Shown piece after piece: positions 1 through 6,201 of a DNA stretch of 8,304 bases. Numbering within the stretch: the first letter of the stretch is position 1; each line of letters starts with the position of its first letter. Under the pieces are notes generated by a model. It searched no databases. It worked only from the letters and a program-made list of their open reading frames with translations, and had not been told where the DNA came from. A program made the translations under genes and the position numbers. Source of the stretch: Bacteroidales bacterium (GTDB lineage Bacteria > Bacteroidota > Bacteroidia > Bacteroidales > UBA932); contig JAFYZZ010000011.1 in NCBI GenBank assembly GCA_017548445.1, positions 1 to 8,304 of the forward strand, written 5' to 3'.

Positions 1-1133
1 GCCTGAGCCTGCGCGAGCGGATCGTTCTTCTTCGCCTCGGAGGCCGCATCGGCCGCCTGCTGCGCCGCTCGGCGGCGGTACTCGGAAACCGGATCGCCCA
101 GCATTTCTTCCAGCCGTCCCTCCGCAATTTTCACCTCGGACTCCGGAATATCGCATTTCTTGACCGTCTCATAAACGAAACGGGTTGCGCCGAGGTAGGT
201 CGTGTCCGCATTCTCGCCCGCATCGTCCCACAGCGCCGCGGAAGCCCGCTGTTCCAGCGTCACGCGGGACAGCGAGTCGATGTAGTGAAGCCGGTCGCCC
301 ATCGCCGCCACACGGTTGTCCGAATCCTGCACCTGGACGTTCCCCAGCATCAGGATATCGTTGGTGTTCCGGTAGTAATACAGGCTGTCGCTCCAGGATT
401 CCTGGCTCGCGCCCAGCCCGTGCACGTCGTCACGGAAAAAGAAGGTCTCGGCGTTGCGCCTGTACCATCCGCCGCCGGCGGAAAGCATATTGTCGTCTTT
501 CCAGAAGTCCACATCCGTGACGAAGTCGGCCCGCGCGGCCTCGGAATCGTAATTCAGCGACGTCGTCTTCACGAACACCGAGTCCGCGAACATATTCACG
601 TTGCCGGTGAAGGTGAACAGGCCGATGGAGTTGAAATACATTCCCTCGTCGCTCTCGATGATCTGGCCTTCCTCGCTCATCATCGACGCCCCGCCCCGGA
701 ACACCGCCAGGCTGTCCTTCGTGTTGTAGTCCAGGATGCGGGTGCGCAGCAGGTTGTCCCGCTTGTTGCGCAGCTGCACCACCCCGCCGCGGAACTCGGC
801 GAGGTTGTCGTCGATCACGTAGTCCAGCTGCTCGCTGGTCAGCACGGACTCTCCCTGCATCAACTGCACGTGACCGTAGCAGTTGATGAGTTTTTCGTCC
901 ACGTGCCAGAGGGCGGAATCGCAGGAAAGATAGGTGCCGTTATGCAGGAAAGTGGGTTCCACCGCCCTGCGCGCCATCTTGCCGTCCGTCTCCACCTGTT
1001 CGAGGTATTTGGCGTTAAGCAGGCGTACCAGCGAATCCGCCTGTCCGGAACCGGACTGGGCGGACAGCGGAAGCACGGCGCATAGCAGGGCCGCGCAGAG
1101 GATCAGGAGTCTTTTCTGATTTTTTGGGACCAT
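1..1133 (-). CDS. OstA-like (LptA/LptD N-terminal-like) protein, 3' end cut by window edge
   Basis: Reading from the ATG at 1133-1131, the frame stays open for 377 codons to the left window edge, so the C-terminus is missing. Residues 1-25 form a signal peptide (basic start, leucine/alanine core, cleavage likely after LSA at 23-25). Residues about 60-290 are a run of beta-strand repeats of the OstA type, with recurring phrases such as YGHVQLMQGE (86-95), LDYVIDDNLAEFRGGVVQL (103-121), YFNSIGLFTFTGNV (166-179) and LMLGNVQVQD (261-270). In this family (OstA/LptA, Pfam OstA_2) the strands build a beta-jellyroll that binds lipid A during lipopolysaccharide transport across the periplasm; that role here is by family. 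The end visible in the window (about 350-377) is alanine-, glutamate- and lysine-rich and probably helical or unstructured. The gene starts 31 bases inside the end of surA, which suggests co-transcription and translational coupling. No later start would keep the signal peptide. Confidence 0.88.
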   Translation of the reverse strand, partial: MVPKNQKRLLILCAALLCAVLPLSAQSGSGQADSLVRLLNAKYLEQVETDGKMARRAVEPTFLHNGTYLSCDSALWHVDEKLINCYGHVQLMQGESVLTSEQLDYVIDDNLAEFRGGVVQLRNKRDNLLRTRILDYNTKDSLAVFRGGASMMSEEGQIIESDEGMYFNSIGLFTFTGNVNMFADSVFVKTTSLNYDSEAARADFVTDVDFWKDDNMLSAGGGWYRRNAETFFFRDDVHGLGASQESWSDSLYYYRNTNDILMLGNVQVQDSDNRVAAMGDRLHYIDSLSRVTLEQRASAALWDDAGENADTTYLGATRFVYETVKKCDIPESEVKIAEGRLEEMLGDPVSEYRRRAAQQAADAASEAKKNDPLAQAQ

Positions 1134-2482
1134 CCTTTCCGGGAGAAATCACAGTCCCCGAACAGGGGGTCTATGATGATATAGCTGGTGTCTATCTTCT
1201 TGTCCAGGAATTCGTTGATCGCATTGTTCGCCTGCTGGTCCTGCACCAGGCCCAGCAGTTCCGTGTAGTCCGACTCGAATGAGGCCGTGTGCGCCGGAAC
1301 GATCTTGTCCAGGCGGACGATCTTGTACACGAGATTGCCGTCGCTGCCTTCGTTGTCCAACGAGACGATGGGCTCGGAAATCTCGCCCACCTGCAGGTCC
1401 TGCACCGCGGCATAGTCCTGCGGCTTCATCTGGTCGATCTCGAAATAGGCGGAGCCGGTGCCGGGGTCGGCCATCTGGCCGCCGTTGGTACGGGTGGCCG
1501 GGTCTTCGGAATAGAAACGGGCGGCCATCTCGAAGGTGATGGTGCTGTCCAGGATCGCGGTGCGAAGGCTGTCCAGGCGTTTGAACGCCTTCTCCTGGTC
1601 TTCCGCGGTGTAACTGGGTTTCAGCAGGATGTGGCGGGCGTTGAACATATCGCCGCGCTTCTCTATCACCTCGATAATGTGGAAGCCGTCGGGCGTCTCC
1701 ACGATCTGCGAGACGGTGCCGGGTTTCAGGGACATCGCGGCGTCGGAGAAAGCGGGCCAGAAGATGGTCTTGGAGGCCATACCCAGTTCGCCTCCCTTGC
1801 GGGAACTGCCCGGATCCTCGGAATACAGGCGTGCCAGGGTAGCGAAGCGCTCGCCGCCTATGATGCGCTCCCGGATGGACAGGAGACGTTCCTTGACGGC
1901 GTTCGCCGCCGCCTCCCGGTCGGGATACACGCAGATCTGGCTCATCTGGTACTTGATAGGCACCACCGGCAGGGAAGCCACGTCCGCGGTGTCGAGATAC
2001 TGCTTAACGTCATAAGGAGTGAGGTCGGGGAGGTTCTTGGCGATCTCCCGCTGCTCCTGCTGGGCGAGGGTCTGCTCCTCGAGCTGGTCCCGCCATTCCT
2101 GGCGCAGCTTGTAGAGCGGCTTGCCGAAATACTCCTCCAGTTCGTCCTGCCCGCCCGCCATCGTGAGCGTCTGGGCCGAATACTGGTCCAGCTGGGCCGT
2201 CACCTGATTCTGATCCACGGTCAGCGAGTCCACGCGCGCCTGGGAGACGAGCAGTTTCGTCTGCATCATATTCTCGAGCACCTCGCAGCGGAGGTTACGG
2301 TCGGAGGAATACCCCTGCACGCGCATCGCCTGCACCTGGGACTCCACTTCCGACAGGGAAATCATCTCGCCGCCCACAACGGCTACCGTCTTGTCGATGA
2401 CACCCTGGTATTTCTGGGCCGAAGCAAGGGCGCAGACGCACAGAAGCAGCCCCGACGCGGCAATTTTCAAGCGTTTATTCAT
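1103..2482 (-). CDS. surA: SurA-type periplasmic chaperone / peptidyl-prolyl isomerase with two parvulin domains
   Basis: A 459-residue protein with a signal peptide (residues 1-22, cleavage after ASA). The N-terminal SurA-like region (about 28-165) begins with TVAVVGGEMISLSEVE (32-47), the usual opening of the chaperone domain, and is largely helical. Two parvulin domains follow: the first about 175-276, with FATLARLYSEDPGSS (213-227), KGGELG (229-234) and GFHIIEV (266-272); the second about 279-394, with NARHILLKP (281-289), YSEDPATRTNGGQM (324-337) and the strand YKIVRLDKI (386-394). A short tail to residue 459 follows. By family it escorts unfolded outer-membrane proteins across the periplasm. 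The ATG at 2482-2480 overlaps the stop of the upstream lipoprotein gene by 8 bases, and the 3' end overlaps the OstA-like gene by 31 bases, so the three look co-translated. The family call is firm. Whether both parvulin domains are active cannot be decided by eye; the second lacks the tidy spacing of the first. Confidence 0.93.
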   Translation of the reverse strand: MNKRLKIAASGLLLCVCALASAQKYQGVIDKTVAVVGGEMISLSEVESQVQAMRVQGYSSDRNLRCEVLENMMQTKLLVSQARVDSLTVDQNQVTAQLDQYSAQTLTMAGGQDELEEYFGKPLYKLRQEWRDQLEEQTLAQQEQREIAKNLPDLTPYDVKQYLDTADVASLPVVPIKYQMSQICVYPDREAAANAVKERLLSIRERIIGGERFATLARLYSEDPGSSRKGGELGMASKTIFWPAFSDAAMSLKPGTVSQIVETPDGFHIIEVIEKRGDMFNARHILLKPSYTAEDQEKAFKRLDSLRTAILDSTITFEMAARFYSEDPATRTNGGQMADPGTGSAYFEIDQMKPQDYAAVQDLQVGEISEPIVSLDNEGSDGNLVYKIVRLDKIVPAHTASFESDYTELLGLVQDQQANNAINEFLDKKIDTSYIIIDPLFGDCDFSRKGWSQKIRKDS

Positions 2483-3326
2483 TCTCGTAGATCACAAATT
2501 GTTTACTTTCGAGCGCATTTTCAAGCAAGTCCTGTTCCAAACTCTTCATCAGGTCGTGCTTTCTTGCGCTCATCAGGATGTCCCGGATGCGGGACGAGCA
2601 GAAATCGAGGGGGGCGGGACCGGTCTTCCGGATGTCGCACACGTAGGCGACCATCAGGTCGTCGCGGTCCGTGGGCTGGTAACGGATCTGGTCGCCCTTC
2701 AGCAGGGCGAGCATCTCCTGGTGGTCCAGGCTGAAGTACCGGGCCAGTTCGCTGGCGTCCATCCAGGTGTCCGAACCGTCGAACCAGCGCAGGGCCGAGG
2801 ACTTCGCCAGCGTGTCGGCCCGCTGGACGTCGCTGTACTCCGACGAGCGCATCATCTTCAGGATGGCGTCCTTGTCGGGCGAGTCCTTCATCACGTCCAC
2901 GAAACGCACCTTCAGGACGGGGCGCTTGAGCTCGAAATCGTCCGTGTGCGCCTCGTAATAGGCGCGCACCTGTTCGTCGGTGACCAGGGTGTCCAGCCGG
3001 TCGTTGATGTAGCGCTGCTCGTAGCGGTATTTCAGCAGCGAGCGGCGGAAACTCTCCAGGTCGGCGGTCACATCCAGTTCGGACTTGGACAGTTCCCGCT
3101 CGGCCACTTCCAGGTACAGCAGGTCCATCGCCCAGCTGTTGATGTACTGTTCCGCCAGCCGGACGCTGTCGGCAGCCGGAATCATATTGGGGATGAAGCC
3201 TTCCAGCTCGGACTTGTAGAGCTTGTGCTCCCCCACCTTCGCCACTACCTGGTCGTCGTGGACGAGGGAGGAAATGGCGTTGCAGGAGCCGAGAAGCAAA
3301 GGCAGCAGTATGAGCAGTTTCCGCAT
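2475..3326 (-). CDS. SurA-like lipoprotein without a recognisable parvulin domain
   Basis: A 283-residue protein. I chose the ATG at 3326-3324 because it gives a clean lipoprotein signal, MRKLLILLPLLLGSC, with lipidated Cys15; an in-frame start at 3401 would add 25 residues lacking signal character and overlap dacB. Residues 26-45 (QVVAKVGEHKLYKSELEGFI) match the opening of SurA/PpiC N-terminal domains. A helical region follows (about 55-135), including the segment around TDEQVRAYYEAH (116-127) that in SurA-like proteins precedes the isomerase domain. Beyond about 140 I see strand-like segments such as VLKVRFVDVM (137-146) and DLMVAYVCDIRKT (223-235) but no parvulin GGxL/G or FxxxAxxxS signature, so isomerase activity is unlikely. 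The residues after Cys15 (NAISS) are not acidic, which favours a periplasm-facing membrane anchor over surface display. It lies between dacB (25 bases) and surA (8-base overlap), so a membrane-tethered partner of SurA is a reasonable inference. Some annotation pipelines may call such proteins peptidylprolyl isomerases. Confidence 0.82.
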   Translation of the reverse strand: MRKLLILLPLLLGSCNAISSLVHDDQVVAKVGEHKLYKSELEGFIPNMIPAADSVRLAEQYINSWAMDLLYLEVAERELSKSELDVTADLESFRRSLLKYRYEQRYINDRLDTLVTDEQVRAYYEAHTDDFELKRPVLKVRFVDVMKDSPDKDAILKMMRSSEYSDVQRADTLAKSSALRWFDGSDTWMDASELARYFSLDHQEMLALLKGDQIRYQPTDRDDLMVAYVCDIRKTGPAPLDFCSSRIRDILMSARKHDLMKSLEQDLLENALESKQFVIYENE

Positions 3327-3332
3327 ATCCGG

Positions 3333-3340
3333 CAAAGTTA
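3333..3340 (-). promoter_or_regulatory. Possible Bacteroidota -7 element (TAACTTTG) before the SurA-like lipoprotein gene
   Basis: The minus strand reads TAACTTTG, a perfect match to the Bacteroidota -7 consensus TAnnTTTG, in the 25-base gap between dacB and the lipoprotein gene. No good TTTG -33 element sits 19-21 bases upstream. Transcription would start almost at the ATG (3326), giving a leaderless or nearly leaderless message. It may be a weak internal promoter separating surA and its neighbours from dacB, or chance. Confidence 0.35.
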
Positions 3341-3351
3341 ACAAATTATTC

Positions 3352-4887
3352 TCAATTGCCGTTTTCAGCCGCAAGGGCTTCGATGATGGCGTCGATGGCA
3401 TCGGTGATCTGCCGGCTGGGCGCCGTGCAGTTGTTCACCAGCAGCGAGAAGATGATGGTATGGGAGGGGTCGCCGTCGGAGGCAAGGATATAGCCGCTCA
3501 AGGAGCGCACGCCGTTCATCGAGCCGGTCTTCATATGCAGCCGGTCCTTGAACTCCTGCTCCGCGTCGGGGAAGCGGGTTTCCAGCGTACCTTTCACGCC
3601 GGGAACCGGCAGCGAGGCGAAATAAGCGTCCCACACGGGCAGGGAGGTCATCCTCTTCAGGAAACGGACGAAGAATTCCGGAGATACGTAGTTCTTCCGC
3701 GACAGCCCGCTGCCGTCGAACTGCTGGCAGGCACCGTCCGTGCGCAGGCCCAGGGAGCCGAACGCCTCTTCCGCGGCGTCGGTGCAGTCGTCGGGACCGG
3801 TGCCGCGGCCGGTCTTCAGGGAAATCATCCGCAAAAGGGTTTCCGCATAGAAGTTGTCGCTCTCGCAATTGGTGTCGCGCACAATCTCCGAAAGGGCGGC
3901 CGAGCGCGCCGAACCCAGCACGCGGAGCTGCTCACGGTCAGCCGCGCGTTCAGTCAACTCGCTGTAAACCAAGTTGGTACGCACGAGTCCGCGGGACGTA
4001 ACGTCACCGTATCCGCCCTGGACGGGGACTCCCCTTTCCTTCAGGTAATTGCAGAAATAATAGGCGCAGGTGTATGCCCCGAAGAGGTTGGAGCACTCCA
4101 GGGTGTAGCCGCGCCGGTCGATCGGGAACGAACCGGCCACCTCGCCGAAGGGGCCGAAGCCGGTGTTCACGTAATAGAGCGTGTTCGAGGAACGGGCCGC
4201 CCCGGTCGTGGCGCTCACCGAAAAACGCATCCAGGGCGTCTCGGGATAGCGCGGACGCACGGTGGGCGCCGCCCCCACGGATGTACCGGGGGTGACGTAG
4301 AAGTTCTGCGCGTTCTCGAAGAAATTGAGTCCCAGCGGGCCGGCGCCGTAATTGGTGCCCAGGTCGTCGAAGGTCCAGCCCAGGTTCTGGGGCGTGGTTT
4401 CCGTGAAGAAACGGGGATCGCCCAGCACGCGGCCCTCGATCCGGACGATGCCGGCGTCGGCGAGCAGCTGCGCCCAACGGCCGAAGGTCGTGTTCAGCGG
4501 GTCGGCGCAGTCCGTCCGGGCGCCCGTGGTGGGGTCTCCCCCGCCGAGGATGTAGAGGTCCCCCTTCAGCACGCCTTCCTCGATTGCGCCCGAGCAGGCC
4601 AGCTGCGTTTCAAAACGGAAATCCTCGCCCAGCATATGCAGGGCAAGGCCCGTGGTAAGCAGCTTGACGTTGGAGGCCGGCACCAGCTTCTGCCGGATGT
4701 TCACCGCGGCCACGGTGTCGCCGTCCATCTTCTGGGCGAACACGCCCACGAGCGAGCTGTTCAGCGGCGCCTGGCGGCAGATCCGCGACACGGTGCGCTG
4801 CGCTTCCGTCGACGGGGGATAAGCAGCAGTCGCGCTCCAACCGGAAAGCAGAAGCGCGACTGTCGTCAGGATGATTATTCTTTTCAT
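3352..4887 (-). CDS. dacB: D-alanyl-D-alanine carboxypeptidase/endopeptidase (PBP4, peptidase family S13)
   Basis: A 511-residue exported penicillin-binding protein that by family removes the terminal D-Ala from peptidoglycan stem peptides and/or cuts cross-links in the periplasm. All three catalytic motifs are visible: SxxK as SNVK (72-75, within PASNVKLLTTG), SxN as SDN (343-345, within SDNFYAE) and KTG (453-455, within HMKTGSMNGV). Other S13 hallmarks are LYILGGGDPT (111-120) and FDGSGLSRKN (390-399). The large insertion typical of class C PBPs lies between the first two motifs (about 95-320). Residues 1-22 are a signal peptide ending near ATAA. The start is the ATG at 4887-4885: upstream in-frame sequence back to 5106 is the arginine-rich out-of-frame reading of the preceding small gene. 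The start codon overlaps that gene's TGA (ATGA), implying translational coupling. The mature protein has ten cysteines (37, 98, 127, 265, 274, 279, 341, 368, 387, 487), many for a cell-wall enzyme, which suggests disulfide bonds. Confidence 0.95.
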   Translation of the reverse strand: MKRIIILTTVALLLSGWSATAAYPPSTEAQRTVSRICRQAPLNSSLVGVFAQKMDGDTVAAVNIRQKLVPASNVKLLTTGLALHMLGEDFRFETQLACSGAIEEGVLKGDLYILGGGDPTTGARTDCADPLNTTFGRWAQLLADAGIVRIEGRVLGDPRFFTETTPQNLGWTFDDLGTNYGAGPLGLNFFENAQNFYVTPGTSVGAAPTVRPRYPETPWMRFSVSATTGAARSSNTLYYVNTGFGPFGEVAGSFPIDRRGYTLECSNLFGAYTCAYYFCNYLKERGVPVQGGYGDVTSRGLVRTNLVYSELTERAADREQLRVLGSARSAALSEIVRDTNCESDNFYAETLLRMISLKTGRGTGPDDCTDAAEEAFGSLGLRTDGACQQFDGSGLSRKNYVSPEFFVRFLKRMTSLPVWDAYFASLPVPGVKGTLETRFPDAEQEFKDRLHMKTGSMNGVRSLSGYILASDGDPSHTIIFSLLVNNCTAPSRQITDAIDAIIEALAAENGN

Positions 4888-5165
4888 TGGACCGCTTCCT
4901 TCACGGCAGCGCTGAGCTTCTCGTAAAGGGCGTCGGTCCGGGTAAGGACCTCCTTGCGCAGTTCGTTGTAGTAGGCCTTCTTCGAGCCTTCCGGCTTCAC
5001 GTTCACCTTGTCGCGGAGTTCGTTGAACAGTCCGATGGCCTCTTCCATCAGTTCGCTGACGCTGCCGTCGGTGACCTTGGGATTCACGCAGGCGACCACG
5101 GAGCAATCCTCCACGAAGGCGCTCAGCACATACTCGATGTCTTTCTTGATGTCTCTAAGATTCAT
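4884..5165 (-). CDS. Small helical protein of unknown function encoded directly upstream of dacB
   Basis: A 93-residue protein starting MNLRDIKKDIEYVLSAF. It has no signal peptide, membrane segment or lipobox and is rich in charged residues (K, E, D), reading as about three amphipathic helices: roughly 3-18, 43-62 (ELMEEAIGLFNELRDKV) and 68-90 (KAYYNELRKEVLTRTDALYEK). It is therefore probably a soluble cytoplasmic helical bundle. It resembles in style small hypothetical proteins that I recall from Bacteroidales, but I do not recognise a characterised family. I prefer the ATG at 5165-5163 over an in-frame ATG at 5198, because that upstream codon lies before the predicted -7 element and would not be on the transcript. 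Its TGA overlaps the dacB ATG by four bases, so the two are almost certainly translated from one message. A cytoplasmic protein coupled to a periplasmic enzyme could be regulatory or simply co-expressed; function is open. Confidence 0.8.
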   Translation of the reverse strand: MNLRDIKKDIEYVLSAFVEDCSVVACVNPKVTDGSVSELMEEAIGLFNELRDKVNVKPEGSKKAYYNELRKEVLTRTDALYEKLSAAVKEAVQ

Positions 5166-5168
5166 AGC

Positions 5169-5211
5169 TTTCTGATTCAATTTGGTGCAAAGATACAACT
5201 TTTTTCAGAAA
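5169..5211. repeat. 7-base inverted repeat flanking the promoter
   Basis: TTTCTGA at 5169-5175 and its reverse complement TCAGAAA at 5205-5211 flank the -7 element almost symmetrically. It could be an operator half-site pair. The arms are short and the region is AT-rich, so chance is a real possibility. It is too widely spaced (29 bases) and lacks a T-run on the correct side to be an intrinsic terminator for the upstream gene. Confidence 0.25.
5188..5195 (-). promoter_or_regulatory. Bacteroidota -7 promoter element (TATCTTTG) for the small gene-dacB unit
   Basis: The minus strand reads TATCTTTG followed by CACC, a perfect match to the TAnnTTTG consensus recognised by the Bacteroidota primary sigma factor. 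It lies in the 52-base gap between the fimbrillin-like lipoprotein gene and the 93-residue gene. Transcription would start near 5180-5184, leaving an untranslated leader of about 15-19 bases before the ATG at 5165. There is no convincing TTTG at the -33 position; an A-tract (AAAAAA, 5201-5206 region) lies just upstream instead. This is the best-supported promoter in the window. Confidence 0.65.
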
Positions 5212-5217
5212 TCATCG

Positions 5218-6198
5218 TTACAGCACGCTGTCCACCGTAGTAGTTCCCTGCTGAAGTTCAAGCCGCCCGGTGAGGGTAGCGTTCTTGAGGCTGACGAAGG
5301 TGCCGTTGGCTTTGTATTCGGCGGGAATCGTCTTGCTGCCATAATAGGTGACGCCGTCGTTGTCCACCACCTTGAACTTAAGTGCTTCTTCCGTTGTGGT
5401 ATTCTGGTTGCGCAGGGCGACGAAGATGGGTTTGAGGAGAATCTCGGAGTCATTATATTCCTGGACGACCTCGACGGGACCGGTCAGGGCTTTCCCGTCC
5501 AGGCTTTGGGACTGTACCAGCCCGCCATTTGCCGCTTCAATCAAAATGCGCTTTGCCGGGATGGGGGTTATATCGCCGGTGCCGTCTTTCTGGTAGCGGA
5601 AACTGAGCCGGTAGATGCTTTGCTGGTTCTCGAAAGTCGCATTCTCCGTGGTCAGGGAGGCTTTGCCCGATTCCGTGTCGACAGCAGCCCCCGTTACCAG
5701 GACGTTTTCAGCCATCGTATAGTGATACCGGTATTCGACCGATAAGTTGGACTGCCCGGAGGTATGATAATCACTCTTAAGGAGTACCCCCACCTGTCCG
5801 GTATAATCCCAGTCCTTTCGCGGTGTAAGCAGGGTGAGTCTTGTGATTCCGGGCTCGATGCCGGCCGCGGTCACGGTTCCGCTGAGCGTGGCCTTGTGGG
5901 CGTCCGTCTCGTCGGGGCTTGCGGTCAACTTGCCGATGTAGTTCATACCGAGATAGACATAGACAGGATCATACTGCTTCCAGATGGATTGAAGGACCGT
6001 CGTCGTGGTTTCGTCGCCCTCGCCGATGGCCAGCCCCTTCGTAGCCACGTTCTCCTTTATGGCCCGGATAGTGACCGTCCAAACAGAATCCGCCTGAACG
6101 CCACCCGTGTCGGGTTGCCGCCCGACCATATCTTCCTCCTTCAGGCACCCGGATAAGGCCACGACCAAGGCTGCAAAAAACAATATACTCCTTTTCAT
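5218..6198 (-). CDS. Fimbrillin-family (Mfa1-like) lipoprotein, probably surface exposed
   Basis: A 326-residue protein beginning MKRSILFFAALVVALSGC, a lipoprotein signal with lipidated Cys18. The next residues, LKEEDM, are acidic and resemble the export signal that directs Bacteroidota lipoproteins to the outer face of the outer membrane. The body has the layout of fimbrillin/Mfa-like proteins: a first strand WTVTIRAIKENVATKGLA (40-57), SIWKQYDPVYVYLGMNYIGKL (71-91) where the family typically has a 'W..GD.v.vY' stretch, a Thr/Ala-rich segment ATLSGTVTAAG (103-113) and LTLLTPRKDWDYTGQVG (121-137), which matches the family's usual 'P...W.YTGQ.G' phrase. The second half (about 160-326) is beta-rich and ends LELQQGTTTVDSVL. 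Such proteins form or cap type V pili, or act as surface adhesins. Three bases separate its ATG from the stop of the upstream FN3 gene. Which pilus role it has, if any, cannot be told from sequence. Confidence 0.75.
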   Translation of the reverse strand: MKRSILFFAALVVALSGCLKEEDMVGRQPDTGGVQADSVWTVTIRAIKENVATKGLAIGEGDETTTTVLQSIWKQYDPVYVYLGMNYIGKLTASPDETDAHKATLSGTVTAAGIEPGITRLTLLTPRKDWDYTGQVGVLLKSDYHTSGQSNLSVEYRYHYTMAENVLVTGAAVDTESGKASLTTENATFENQQSIYRLSFRYQKDGTGDITPIPAKRILIEAANGGLVQSQSLDGKALTGPVEVVQEYNDSEILLKPIFVALRNQNTTTEEALKFKVVDNDGVTYYGSKTIPAEYKANGTFVSLKNATLTGRLELQQGTTTVDSVL

Positions 6199-6201
6199 TT
6201 G

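Noticed and set aside
285..1085. 266-residue plus-strand open frame
   Set aside because: It is the antisense shadow of the OstA-like gene, which has a signal peptide and family repeats and runs off the window edge.
1289..2734. 481-residue plus-strand open frame
   Set aside because: It is antisense to surA and the SurA-like lipoprotein gene, in GC-rich DNA where antisense frames stay open by codon bias. Its product is histidine/valine/leucine-rich with no domain, while the minus-strand proteins have clear families.
3223..4926. 567-residue plus-strand open frame
   Set aside because: It is the antisense shadow of dacB, whose three catalytic motifs are intact on the minus strand.
4888..5106. 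73-residue N-terminal extension of dacB
   Set aside because: The extension is arginine-rich, lies over the small gene in another frame and would bury the signal peptide that begins at 4887.
5166..5198. 11-residue N-terminal extension of the 93-residue protein (MYLCTKLNQKA)
   Set aside because: It overlaps the -7 promoter element, so the upstream ATG would not be on the predicted transcript.
5199..5217. Intrinsic terminator after the fimbrillin-like gene
   Set aside because: There is no GC-rich hairpin followed by a T-run on the minus strand; the A-tract has the wrong orientation.
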